Assembly (NCBI GenBank): GCA_051453625.1
Contig: JBOZIK010000001.1
Location: 241,183,433 to 241,217,419, forward strand
Length of the DNA stretch: 33,987 nt
Source: Welwitschia mirabilis
Taxonomy: Eukaryota > Gnetophyta > Gnetopsida > Welwitschiales
Direction: 5' to 3'
Below the pieces are notes generated by a model, which saw only the letters and a list, made by a program, of their open reading frames with translations, searched no databases and was not told the DNA's origin. Positions 10,950-21,879 of this stretch are shown here, one piece after another (position 1 is the first letter of the stretch; every line of letters starts with the position of its first letter). The translations under genes and the position numbers were made by a program.

Positions 10950-11640
10950 AGTTTCATTGGGAATTCTGTATCATTAGGGCCTAGGCCAGGTACATGGACC
11001 ATTAAGGTATGGGTTTCTTTGAGATGAACTGAGATTAAACCTATGCAAGTAATAGCTATGATTAATAGGATTGTTTTATTCAAGTTTAAAAACAAGGAGA
11101 ATTTAGATAGCATAATGATAAGAAGCCCATAATTCCTTAGGGATAGAGGCTTGGATTGAGTATGATGGAAATAAGAGAAAGATTTAGAAAAGGAGTTGAT
11201 AGCTCAATTTGGAGAGTTAATGAAGCTAGAACCTAATGACTCTAAGTGGTATGATAATGGTGCTCATCTTTTTCTATGCTTAGATTGATATAAACCTAAT
11301 TGAAAAAGCTTTAAGAGTTTACAAGAATCCATAATTTTGACACAACAAAGTGAAAGTAGAATATGAGACTCTTTTCATTCCTAATCCATAGTCTTAGCAT
11401 AACATGGAAGTAGAATACGAGACTCTTTCCATTCCATGAAACTTATGTAAGTTGAGAGAAAACATATAGGTATTTTATTTCAAACTAAAAAAGCATGTTT
11501 ATAAAAGTAAGAAAGAAAAGAACATCATCAATTAATTTGTAATAATTTTGCTTATCTAGTCTATGGAAAGTATGGGTATAAAACTAAAGCATGCAAATTT
11601 AAAAAGGATAAAGATGGCTTTCAGAGAGTGACATGAAGAA
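10950..11640 (+). pseudogene. Degraded DUF4283/zinc-knuckle protein, LINE ORF1-like
   Basis: On the plus strand a broken frame reads IVLFKFKNKENLDSIMIRSP then FLRDRGLD (about 11060-11155), resembling the DUF4283 fold in plant LINE ORF1 proteins and in some host relatives. Further on (about 11540-11630) KYGYKTKACKFKKDKDGFQ follows a Cys-Asn-Asn and could be a decayed CCHC knuckle. Many stops interrupt it. No endonuclease or reverse transcriptase of a LINE is recognisable downstream, so the element, if real, is truncated or eroded. The assignment rests on pattern resemblance only. Confidence 0.4.
11355..11437 (+). repeat. Short direct repeat pair (26 bp)
   Basis: GTAGAATATGAGACTCTTTT and GTAGAATACGAGACTCTTTC, each followed by CATTCC, recur about 58 bases apart. 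They differ by two C/T changes, one of which is a CpG lost in the left copy. Confidence 0.6.
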
Positions 11641-13769
11641 GAAACTTGAAGACAATGATTAAGCCCTAGAAAAAGCAAAAACCTAAGATACAAGGTAAAA
11701 AAACCCTTTGCAGAGGGAAAATCCAAGCTATATCACAATCATTTCAATAGGGAGGAATATCAACCAATTTAATCTCCATATTAGTTTTTTCTAGTTTGAT
11801 TGTGTTGTTAATATCTTTCATTTCATAGCTCTTACAATGTGCATTCATATACAAAATCTAGCAAGAATAAGTCTTAATTGCTTAACCCTCATGAGATCAT
11901 CCTTGAGTATCTCTTCAAATTCTTTAGTAATGTTTCCTAAGAATAAATAGTCCTTCTATTTTAGATGAAGTCCTATGGATAGGACCCAGCTAGGAATAAT
12001 TGAAAAAGATCTTTTTCTAGTTGCATCCCCTCTTTTTAGGGGTTAGCATCATCTAAAAAGTTAGGGATGTTTCCTAAGAACTCTATTCCTATCATTTTCA
12101 TATTGAAACAATTTTTTTTGTTTAAGTTTAAATTTTAATTTGGATTTAACCAAAACATAGGATTCCTCTAGAATGGAAACTAATAGGTGAAAATAAAGGA
12201 TATTTCTTCCCTCTTACACACCTAGCATTACATGGTTGCTAATGGAAAGTAAGGTCCAACATGTAAATCCCTTAGAGTAACCATGTAGAATGTCTCTCAT
12301 CAACTTCTTTGAAAGCCATTAAGTTTAAAAAGTGAGCTTTCTCATCTGAGCCAAGTAAAAATCCTCATTCTTGAAACACATTTTAGTATAAACCTCTCCA
12401 CGAACCCAAGCACTCTACTAATAAACTCTAATAGGTATACCTTCTAGTTCCATATTTAGCATCTGACACATCTTGCTTTTTCAACTACATTCCTTTCACC
12501 TCTTTTTAACTCCAACATTTTCTTCAAAAATCTAAATAAAAAATTCTTTTGCTAAATCTTAATTTTAGTTAAGAAAAGTGGATGCATACTTTGAGATTCT
12601 AATTTAGGGAAACTAACATGAGGATTCTAATTTAAATGTTAATCAAGATTTTAAAAGAAGATTCAAATGAACATTATGAGCTAATACATTAGGAGTATGA
12701 TGGAAAAACCAAAAATCCTAGTGCTCAAAGAATTTATAATTAATTATACTTTAGATATCATTTGTTTAGATGAATGTTCATATAGGGGATGAATATTAGA
12801 AGATGTAACATACATGACAAATATAATGGAATAAAGTACTAGATAAGCATGGGTGCTTATTATTTAGGAAAATTTTCCCTAGATTTAACCCTTGAGCTTT
12901 GAAATATCTCCTAGAATTATAGCCAATAAAGGCTTGCATCATAACTAAAGGTTCCGCATCTTAGGAATCTACATTTCCCATGATTCATAAAAGGGCAAAT
13001 ATGTAAATATAGTCAAGTAAATCATTCTCATCTGTTCAGCTTCATATTAATTACTAAAATCATAATTGAAAGAATACTTTTTATCTTGAGTCTCATGTTT
13101 TCTTCGCTTAAGTACAAAAAATCCACACATGAATCTTTTACAGAGATAGACCAAATGGACAAACCAAACTTAATGAAGATGGAGGATTCAATCCTATGTC
13201 TAATAAGAAATAGCAAGTTAAAAAAAAATTTATGAATACACATATCAATGTTCGAGAGGCACCTTCCTCACCTCACANNNNNNNNNNNNNNNNNNNNNNN
13301 NNNNNNNNNNNNNNNNNNNNNNNNNNNNNNNNNNNNNNNNNNNNNNNNNNNNNNNNNNNNNNNNNNNNNNNNNNNNNGGAGTCAATCCTATGTTTAATAA
13401 GAAATAGCAAGGTAAAAAATAAATTTATGAATACACATAGCAATGTTCGAGAGGCTCCTTCCTCACCTCATACTAATATACATACCAAAAATCACACAAC
13501 TTCTACAAGATCAATATCCAAAATAATAGTGGTGGTGGTCAAATGGAAAGAGTTTAATCTATCATGTACAAGCAAGGTATCCCCTTAACATACAAGATAC
13601 AACACCTCATATACTAGGTTTCTTAAGAAAATCACTTAACTGCATTGGTATAGTTACTTCTATCATTAGAACAACAGTGGCAGGGTACTTTATTCACTAG
13701 TGTGGTACTTTCAAATTGTCTTTTAGATTACTTCTACTTTGTATATTGTTATAGCCATCTTTTAAAATA
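11641..13769. other. Unassigned AT-rich sequence
   Basis: No domain, long open frame or RNA gene is recognisable on either strand. It may be internal DNA of the CACTA element ending at 13781 or eroded retroelement sequence. It contains the duplicated flanks of the gap at 13278-13377. Confidence 0.4.
13182..13473 (+). repeat. Duplicated flanks around a 100-N gap
   Basis: About 96 bases before the gap (13182-13277) recur after it (13378-13473) with a handful of differences, mostly C/T or single-base. Gap 13278-13377. Confidence 0.85.
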
Positions 13770-13781
13770 TTTCTTGTAGTG
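13770..13781 (-). repeat. Canonical CACTA terminal inverted repeat, outward right end
   Basis: The 12-mer TTTCTTGTAGTG reads CACTACAAGAAA on the minus strand, the standard plant CACTA terminus. It points into the DNA on its left, where the minus-strand TNP2 genes lie, so it may be their 5' end. The next three bases (GTA) would be the target duplication. The partner end was not found in the window and may lie beyond base 1. Confidence 0.6.
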
Positions 13782-14835
13782 GTAAAATAATCTTCTAATT
13801 TTTGAGTACAACATCACTATCGTAGTGGATGATTCTAATTTTTACAAGCATAAATGATGAAAAGAAAAAATATAGTGTTAAATCATGTATGATAAATGCC
13901 ACAACAATGCAAGTAGTGAGAAATCCACTAAAAGCAGTAAAAGAAACATTAACTAAGGTTACACATTAACAAGAGAATGGTAAATGAAACATAAAAGAAT
14001 CAGTTAGTTTTTCTTGTAAAAGTTATAAATGCTTGATTTCTTTCACAAACTTACTTCTAATTCCCAAGTATGAATGATGAGACATTATTTCTTATGAGTA
14101 TATTTTAGTCAAACTCAATCTTTTTCTTAATAGGTCCAAAAAAAAACTTGATAGACTATATGCCAAACATTTCTTATCAAAATAAATCTAACAGAGATGA
14201 GTGCTAATGGAATACAAGTTANNNNNNNNNNNNNNNNNNNNNNNNNNNNNNNNNNNNNNNNNNNNNNNNNNNNNNNNNNNNNNNNNNNNNNNNNNNNNNN
14301 NNNNNNNNNNNNNNNNNNNNNGGTTACACATTAATAAAAGAATGGTAAATGAAACATAAAAGAATCAGTCAGTCTTTCTTGTAAAAGTTAGAAATGCTTG
14401 ATTTCTTTCACAAACTTACTTCTAATTCCCAAGTAGGAATGATGAGACATTCTTTCTTGTGAGTATATTTTAGTCAAACTCAATCATTTCCTTAATAGAT
14501 CAAAAATAAAACTTAATAGACTATATGCCAAACATTTCTTATCAAACTAAATTTAACAGAGATGAGTGCTAACAGAATACAAGTTACTACAATACACAAA
14601 TCTGACTCTTAAATTCAAAACATAACTTTGAAAGAATTCATCTAATGATTTCTCACTCTATTCTGCTTACTTTATAGATATTATACTTTAATAAAAAGTT
14701 GGAACATGAAAAAAAAAATGCTTATACATGCTTCTCATCTAGACGGATAGCCAAGGTTATCATAGAAAGCACCATTACTACTATGTTTATGCCCTTAATG
14801 GATAGCCAATGCTCTTACAAACTAAAATATTCATA
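13782..14835. other. Unassigned sequence with a third short copy of a CACTA 5'-region motif
   Basis: Non-coding. A stretch of about 55 bases from 13804 (gagtacaacatcactatcg...) resembles 6947-7000 in copy A and 10075-10128 in copy B, suggesting another fragment of the same transposon family. The rest shows no recognisable gene. Confidence 0.4.
13957..14586 (+). repeat. Long duplicated flanks around a 100-N gap
   Basis: About 265 bases before the gap (13957-14221) recur after it (14322 to about 14586) with scattered single-base differences. Gap 14222-14321. Confidence 0.85.
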
Positions 14836-14964
14836 GTGGTAAGTGACAAGTAGTAACTCAGTGGTAAGCAGTGTCCAAGTGAGGAATAAGTAGTGAGCAG
14901 TGTACAAATAGTGAGCAAGTGGTAAGTAAGGGATGAGCAACAAGCATCCGGCAAGTGGTGGGTC
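14836..14964 (+). repeat. Degenerate tandem repeat, 25-29 bp unit
   Basis: About four to five irregular units of the form GTGGTAAGCAGTGTACAAGT followed by AGTGAGCAA, running into a 26-N gap. It lies just inside the subterminal palindromes that end at 15277 and may be part of the same transposon end. Confidence 0.6.
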
Positions 14965-14991
14965 NNNNNNNNNNNNNNNNNNNNNNNNNNT

Positions 14992-15277
14992 CATGTTTTA
15001 ACAAATGCACACTTAGGTTTTTTTCCTCGTTATGTAGGCTTTTAAGGTGTTTATTTCTTAAACATCTAAAAACATGCCTTATTTTTAAGGAATTTTTTTT
15101 AATAAACACCTTAAAAATAACTAAAAGCGACCTTTAAGGCATTTATTTAAACAAACACTTTAAAAAAGTTACTTTTTCTTTTTTTCAAGGTGTTTATTAA
15201 AATAAATGCCTAAAAAAGATTTATATTTAAGGAATTTATTAAATTAAATACTTTAAAAGCCTAGGTATCTTATAGTG
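14992..15277 (-). mobile_element. CACTA-type element end with palindromic subterminal repeats
   Basis: Five modules starting near 15043, 15087, 15136, 15187 and 15229 each approximate a palindrome, AAGGTGTTTATT facing AATAAACACCTT, spaced 42-51 bases. A further half module lies at about 15000-15017. They lead to a terminus at 15266-15277. CACTA elements typically carry short subterminal motifs in both orientations that bind the TNPA-type protein. The left end of this element was not found and no coding was tied to it. Confidence 0.55.
15266..15277 (-). repeat. CACTA-like terminal repeat, variant
   Basis: TATCTTATAGTG reads CACTATAAGATA on the minus strand, differing at two positions from the canonical CACTACAAGAAA. 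The following TAT (15278-15280) would be a 3-bp target duplication. The adjacent palindromic modules support the call. Confidence 0.5.
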
Positions 15278-15731
15278 TATAATAAGTAGTGGAGTAACTA
15301 GAAAGAAAATAGTCAACTTATTGAAATTCTACCCTAATAGATTGTTTTGGTGCGTATTTGTGAAAAAGCTGCATTCTTAAATAAATCTTGAAAATTACTA
15401 ATATATATATTGCACAATATAACATACTAATATACATAGGAATAATACCAAATTTCATAATTCTTTCAAAGGCATGTGTGAGAAGAAAGAGAATTAATTT
15501 CAAAAATAAAACGCTTACATAATCTCTAAGTAGAAAAAAATGGCAATGCAAGGTAACAATGCATATAAACATACTATGCAAATGAGATGCAAGTTCTATT
15601 CTAAATCCAACATCTATTTGATTACCAAATCAATCCATCATGGAGACCAACCCTGTATAACCTAGATAAATCAAGAAAAGCTAGTATTAAATCAACACCA
15701 ATCCAAGATATTAGGTATGTTGAATAGAATA

Positions 15732-15948
15732 NNNNNNNNNNNNNNNNNNNNNNNNNNNNNNNNNNNNNNNNNNNNNNNNNNNNNNNNNNNNNNNNNNNNN
15801 NNNNNNNNNNNNNNNNNNNNNNNNNNNNNNNNNNNNNNNNNNNNNNNNNNNNNNNNNNNNNNNNNNNNNNNNNNNNNNNNNNNNNNNNNNNNNNNNNNNN
15901 NNNNNNNNNNNNNNNNNNNNNNNNNNNNNNNNNNNNNNNNNNNNNNNN
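15732..15948. other. Assembly gap (217 N)
   Basis: Sized gap inside the 3' LTR. By alignment with the other LTR copy it should hold sequence equivalent to about 28633-28863. Open frames running through it are artefacts. Confidence 0.9.
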
Positions 15949-16208
15949 ACACCTCAATCAAGGATACACAACTCAACACCAAGGAAGATGTCTCTATACA
16001 ATAATAAGGAATGACTTCTTTTCCTTTAAGCTTTTATCATGAGAATTTCTAGGTTTAAAGAAGATAAAGTTAGAGTTAAGTGTAAAGGAGGTATTTATTA
16101 TAGCTTTAGATTCTAAAAGGAATAAACACTAATAGATGTAATAAAATAGTAATAGCCACACAAGAAGGTGTAAGACACATGGTAAAAGTGTGATAAAGCA
16201 TTATTTTT

Positions 16209-16462
16209 AGGTATCATATTGCTAGTCATTCATACATTACAAGAGAAGATGCCACATCATACAGGTTCCACATCATCTACTAGATNNNNNNNNNNNNNNN
16301 NNNNNNNNNNNNNNNNNNNNNNNNNNNNNNNNNNNNNNNNNNNNNNNNNNNNNNNNNNNNNNNNNNNNNNNNNNNNNNNNNNNNNAGGTATCATATTGCT
16401 AATCATTCATACAATACAAGAGAAGATGCCACATCATACAGGTTCCACATCATCTACTAGAT
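16209..16462 (+). repeat. Duplicated flanks around a 100-N gap in the LTR
   Basis: 77 bases before the gap (16209-16285) recur after it (16386-16462) with two visible substitutions. Gap 16286-16385. Confidence 0.9.
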
Positions 16463-16487
16463 TAGTCTAGTAAGTGTCCTTATTAGC

Positions 16488-17384
16488 ATAAGTACTTCTA
16501 TCATCTGTACAGTCATTCAAACGATGAGGTGGATGACAGGCTTCATAAAGACGTTTCTTATGTTAGATTACCCTCTTTGATTACAAGATTGCTGCTTCAG
16601 ATAGGAGGTATTANNNNNNNNNNNNNNNNNNNNNNNNNNNNNNNNNNNNNNNNNNNNNNNNNNNNNNNNNNNNNNNNNNNNNNNNNNNNNNNNNNNNNNN
16701 NNNNNNNNNNNNNNNNNNNNNNNNNNNNNNNNNNNNNNNNNNNNNNNNNNNNNNNNNNNNNNNNNNNNNNNNNNNNNNNNNNNNNNNNNNNNNNNNNNNN
16801 NNNNNNNNNNNNNNNNNNNNNNNNNNNNNNNNNNNNNNNNNNNNNNNNNNNNNNNNNNNNNNNNNNNNNNNNNNNNNNNNNNNNNNNNNNNNNNNNNNNN
16901 NNNNNNNNNNNNNNNNNNNNNNNNNNNNNNNNNNNNNNNNNNNNNNNNNNNNNNNNNNNNNNNNNNNNNNNNNNNNNNNNNNNNNNNNNNNNNNNNNNNN
17001 NNNNNNNNNNNNNNNNNNNNNNNNNNNNNNNNNNNNNNNNNNNNNNNNNNNNNNNNNNNNNNNNNNNNNNNNNNNNNNNNNNNNNNNNNNNNNNNNNNNN
17101 NNNNNNNNNNNNNNNNNNNNNNNNNNNNNNNNNNNNNNNNNNNNNNNNNNNNNNNNNNNNNNNNNNNNNNNNNNNNNNNNNNNNNNNNNNNNNNNNNNNN
17201 NNNNNNNNNNNNNNNNNNNNNNNNNNNNNNNNNNNNNNNNNNNNNNNNNNNNNNNNNNATAAGTACTTCTATCATCTATACAGTTATTCAGACGATGAGG
17301 TGGATGACAGGATTCATAAAGATGTTTCTTATGTTAGATTATCCTCTTTGATTACAAGATTGCTGCTTCAGATAGGAGGTATTA
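16488..17384 (+). repeat. Duplicated flanks around a 645-N gap in the LTR
   Basis: 126 bases before the gap (16488-16613) recur after it (17259-17384), same length, with about seven substitutions, mainly C/T or G/A. The other LTR copies have this stretch once, so the 645-N gap is probably not real sequence. Confidence 0.88.
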
Positions 17385-18080
17385 TAATTTTCTTTAAATT
17401 CTATCAAATGAAATAAAGATTATAAGTTTTTATGATATTTGCCTTAACTCTCCATCATCATTGAAGCTCAGCATAAACCTGTCTAATGTCTTGTAAAGCT
17501 ACTTAAAATACACTATCAAATATATACAATTTGATAGCATAACATAGACCTCTCCATTTAGGCTTATCAGTCCTTGGCAAAACTAGGTAAATACCCATGA
17601 TTATGAGCCAAATTGATTAAAGATAAATTAACTAGAAAACTATGAAATAGACTTAGAAATAATTTTAGAAATATTAGAATATTGAATAAAAATGTTGAAA
17701 ATATATGTTTTACCTATGTAGTTTAATTACCGTACTATCATCCTAGTGGTCCTCTAGATGATGGAGGGAATAATAGACTTAAAAATTATGCTTAAAAAAT
17801 AGAAGCTTACAAATTTTTTTCCAGAAAGATAGATAGTAAGAGGCATCAATATGAAAAACCCCTATTCAAATGTATAGCAAACACTAAAAAATAATCATAT
17901 GTAACATAAGAAAAATCCTTATTACAAAGTGTCAAAAATGATATATAAAAGATATATATAATATCTCAATAATAAAAATGTACATCATAATGATACTTAA
18001 TAATTGATATGTCTATATAAAAATCATGAGTTTTTATATAATCCATAGGAAAACGATACATAATACCACATAATAAATCA

Positions 18081-18088
18081 CTCCTCTT
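18081..18088 (-). other. Polypurine tract
   Basis: AAGAGGAG on the minus strand, immediately followed by TGATTTATTATG, the proposed start of the 3' LTR. It lies about 30 bases downstream of the stop of the env-position frame. This is the expected plus-strand primer site for reverse transcription. Confidence 0.6.
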
Positions 18089-18114
18089 ATCATGACAAAA
18101 TAAACTCCTAATTT

Positions 18115-19650
18115 GTAATAGGCTCAGGCGTAGGTGAAGAAGAAGGAGGGTGCTCAAGATCCATAAGGAAATAATGTTCTAGTGATGTCATGATAGAGTA
18201 TGCTATCTTGTCTTCCTATACTCTAATTACCTCTAGGAGGTTAACAGTCACATCATGCTTAATACATAACATGTGCTGATGCATATCAATCAACTGCTCC
18301 TTGGTGTGTTGTACTTTCCTCTCAACCATGGAGATCCTCCNNNNNNNNNNNNNNNNNNNNNNNNNNNNNNNNNNNNNNNNNNNNNNNNNNNNNNNNNNNN
18401 NNNNNNNNNNNNNNNNNNNNNNNNNNNNNNNNNNNNNNNNATATAAGAAAATGATGGTCTAGTGATGTCATGATAGACTACGCTATCTTGTCTTCCTATA
18501 CTCTAATTACCTCTAGGAGGTTAACAGTCACACCATGCTTAATATATAACATGTGCTGATGTAGATCAATCAATTACTCCTTGGTGTGTTGTACTTTCCT
18601 CTCAACCATGGAGATCCTCTGCTTAAGTATGATAATGCCTTGGTCTACTGTCTCTCTAATGCTATATGTAGTCTCTACCATAACTATTTCAATCTACTCA
18701 ATAGTAGTGTTGACTGCAAGTCTTTAGAACTAAGACTTTTCTACCCCTCCTAGTATTTGAATGCCTATGTCTTGTAGGTAACAAGCTAAATTTTGAATAT
18801 GTATGATTCTCTACTTGTCCATAGGCTCAAGAATACCAAAGTATCTAAGCATAACTAAGAGGAGACAAGGATATCACAGAGTCCATAATTATCATGCCTT
18901 AATCATACTCCTACATATCCTCCAAGTAAATATTGGTAGATCCATTTGCTTCCCTTGCTTGAATGTTGCTAGCATCTAAAGTTGTACAACCATAGCATGA
19001 ATATTATGGAATAAAGGGCTAATGTTATGAATCAAACCTTGGTGAAGATTTTGATAGGTAGGTGATAACTATATTATCAAAACTCCCCACCTATTAGTAA
19101 TCAAGTTAGCTGATATGTCTAGTACTACACTGTAAGCATGGTGTTCCTCTGTGCTGCCAACTAAATGGATATGTATAGTCTTGATGCCATCTAGATTAGT
19201 AATAACAATAATGTGGCTCAAGAGAATCAATATCTTATAACTATAAATGGTAGCTATAATCATATCAAAAAGTTGGTCACAAGCATTGAAACATCTCTCT
19301 CTATGTATAGTATTGTAATACTCTCTCATCTTTGAGACATAATATGTATCTTATGCATCTATAATCTATAAGAGCTATAGATCCATTAGTCTCTAATCTA
19401 CCTCTAGCTCTAATCAACTCATAAAGTCTTCAAAATGTCTCTCTACTTGAACAAAAACTATTTAAATCAAGAGAGATCAAGCCTAATGAGGTGGAGGGTG
19501 GATTAGCTCTGCTCGCTTAACCTCTGGTGGTACCAGTCCTATCTTCTACTCTATTGCCTTGACCTCTATCTTATACTATCTTGCTCGATGTGTGTATGAC
19601 CTAGTTGGTTATAAACATAAAAAACATCATGCGAGATTCAGTGGAAATAG
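18115..19650 (-). pseudogene. Env-position extra frame of the gypsy element
   Basis: Between integrase and the 3' LTR the minus strand carries a broken coding region. It includes a stretch reading IRARGRLETNGSIALIDY (about 19405-19350), typical of the plant retrotransposon extra ORF of Athila-like elements. A partly open block follows (19329-19069). The C-terminal part is heptad-like and probably coiled coil (about 18690-18220, with KVQHTKEQLIDMHQHML), ending in a Ser/Pro-rich tail and a TAG just before the polypurine tract. No signal peptide or clear membrane anchor is visible, so envelope function is not shown. Stops include one that looks like CAG to TAG. The gap at 18341-18440 duplicates part of it. 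Confidence 0.6.
18165..18620 (+). repeat. Duplicated flanks around a 100-N gap
   Basis: About 176 bases before the gap (18165-18340) recur after it (18441 to about 18620) with a modest number of substitutions. Gap 18341-18440. The repeat lies in the C-terminal part of the env-position frame. Confidence 0.88.
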
Positions 19651-21879
19651 CTAAAATGTATCGCATGAAAGCTTAAAATAACCCCATAAATTCATTTTTA
19701 ATGTGTAAAAATCATAAAAATATGTATTGTTCTCCCCTCTTCCTTAAGAGTATTAATACATCTTGTATTACCTAATTGTACAAAGAAAAATGCAAAACAT
19801 GAGAAAAAGTTAAAATATGTAAAGTTAGCATGCCTTACATAAGGTCAAAAATGAAAGTGCTTAAATAAAAACTATAATCTAGTAGAATTGTAGAGCTCAT
19901 CATACTAATAAATTTTCTCTGAAGGATCACTATGTTTTAACTTATGATTTTTAAGAAAATAAATTTTAAAGTAAAAGAACTAATTATACCTTATAAAATG
20001 CACAATTTAAGATATCTAGTAAAATAGGTGGTGAAAATCATATCTATAAGTACCAAATCAAAGAGCATAAAAAACCAAATGATATATGTAAAATGTACTT
20101 GATGAGAGGCTCAAAAATAAAATGAAAAATTGAAAATAATAAGGGAGAGAAAAACATACCTCATTTTAAAAAAATCATTTAAAATTTGTAATTTGAAGCT
20201 CTAATCTGATTAGGAAAAGTTTCAAAATGTTGGTAGGGATAGAGTGACTACTATTTCCTAAAGGAATGAATTAAAGTGATAGAGAAATAAAGAAAAATAA
20301 GAGGAAAAAAAATACTATCATAGTTTTACCACACTGTCATCTGATTGTATTGTCTTGATGTCAGCCCTAGGACAACTATTAAAAAAACTAATCTATTGTT
20401 TACCATATTGTTTGAATGACCTGAGAAACCATGGCACTTTAAAAAGGTTCGAAAGAATAAAAAATGTCAGCCAAAAAGTTAGGCTTAGATATCGATATAA
20501 AGGTATCAAATTTTATCAGAAGACTTGAAAAATAGGGAATGATGAAGAATCATGACAAATGAGGATAATGAAAAAAAACTCAAAGGAATTGAAAGACAAG
20601 GAAATGAAAATGCACTAAGTAGGATGAAATTGATAAAAAAACTAAACAAATATACCTAAGCTAAAAAATAATCATAAAAATATGTAGAACTTCAAAAGAC
20701 TCAAAGGAATCTCATAAAAATCATAAAGAATTCATTTAAGAATAAGAGAAGCCCTTTAATTAAAATGCTAAAAGAAAATTAACTTAATATTGATAAATCA
20801 ACATGAGTGAAAATAAAAATAATAATAAGAAAAATATTGCATGATAAGGTCCTATAAATAATGATATAAACAAAAATGACTTTAAAATAATAAATTAAAA
20901 AACCAAAGAAAGACAAAACAAAAATGGACACAAGGATCATAAAGAAGATATCTTATCTACCATAAATTCTATTCTAGCAAACTCCCTTAGAAGACATCAC
21001 AAAGCTACCTAAGTAAAGATGCATGATAAAACATATCGACTCCATAGAGTTCCACTAAAAAAGGTAGTAATTATAATAATACCATAGATTAAGTGCTTAA
21101 AATAATAAATGATAAGATTGAAAGCTACTAAAAAATAAACTCACCTACTTACACCTGAACATGCACTTAAATCCTCAAAAGTGGAATGATCATGTGGGAA
21201 TATTAAGAGTCTAAGAAATAAGTAATACCTTTGATGACAACAGAAACTATCACTGATTCCATAAGCTTAAAGTTTTATTACTACTTTCCATGATGAGGGA
21301 AGTGTAGCCATAGTCAAGAAAGTAAAAACCCATGAAGCATGATCAGCTGGCCTCCCAGTGGAGTTCCCATAGCTACTAACATTGCCAAAGGTTCCTTTTG
21401 AAAAAATTTACCTTAATGTGATAGGACATCATGGTGATCATGTATTTTAGCATAGATACAATAGATCATATTCATTATTCTTTCTCTCTTTTTTTTTTCA
21501 CACAAATAATTCCCGCATAATCACACATTTCAAAAGATAAATACAAAGAATTAAGATGAAAGATAGAAAAGAACACACCTAAACAACCAAAGATATCATA
21601 CCATTGAAAACAAGTATAAGAACCAATGCATCTTCCTTCAAAGTGAAGTTCATAGATATGTGAATATCTTAAGATTAGTTGAATCCAATCTTATCACTAT
21701 AAAAATTCCCAAGTATGAATGCTAGTCATGAAAAATTTATAAAGCAAATACATAAGTTAAGTTAAAAATAATTAAGTGAAATTATAACATCAAAGGAATA
21801 GGCTAAGAGATAATTTAGACAATGATAGGAAGGAAGTCCTCCCCATCAAAAGCAACCTCTAAAAAATTGCTTCTATCAT
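19651..21879. other. Spacer between integrase and env-position frame
   Basis: About 2.2 kb of AT-rich internal gypsy DNA without recognisable coding. It carries two copies of the dyad motif (20330-20376 and 20402-20435). A GC-richer patch sits near 21330-21400, without a recognisable product. Such spacers are common in Athila/Tat-type elements. Confidence 0.5.

Larger units (their letters stand above)
15343..18080 (-). repeat. 3' LTR of the gypsy element
   Basis: Aligns collinearly with 28265-29931: both begin TGTT(T/G)TGGTGC and share landmarks such as TAATCTCTAAGTAGAA, CCCTGTATAACCTAGAT, ACCAAGGAA and CAAATTGATTAA. On the plus strand it runs TG (15343) to CA (18080), directly followed by a polypurine tract on the minus strand. 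Assembly gaps and duplicated flanks inflate it; the true length is probably near 1.8-1.9 kb. Short open frames in it (for example 15318-15581 minus) are not genes. Confidence 0.75.

Noticed and set aside
13815-13828. CACTATCGTAGTG as a second transposon terminus
   Set aside because: It shares only CACTAT with the terminus at 15277, has no matching target duplication, and lies in a motif shared with copies A and B where it is not terminal.
15040-15260. CRISPR-like regularly spaced palindromes
   Set aside because: Spacers are short, AT-rich and similar to each other, repeats are degenerate, and the array ends at a CACTA-type terminus in a plant genome.
15622-17416. Open frames of 95-295 codons spanning 15622-16004 and 16529-17416
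   Set aside because: They are made almost wholly of N. The readable ends are LTR sequence, and the two ends of the largest are the duplicated flanks of one gap.
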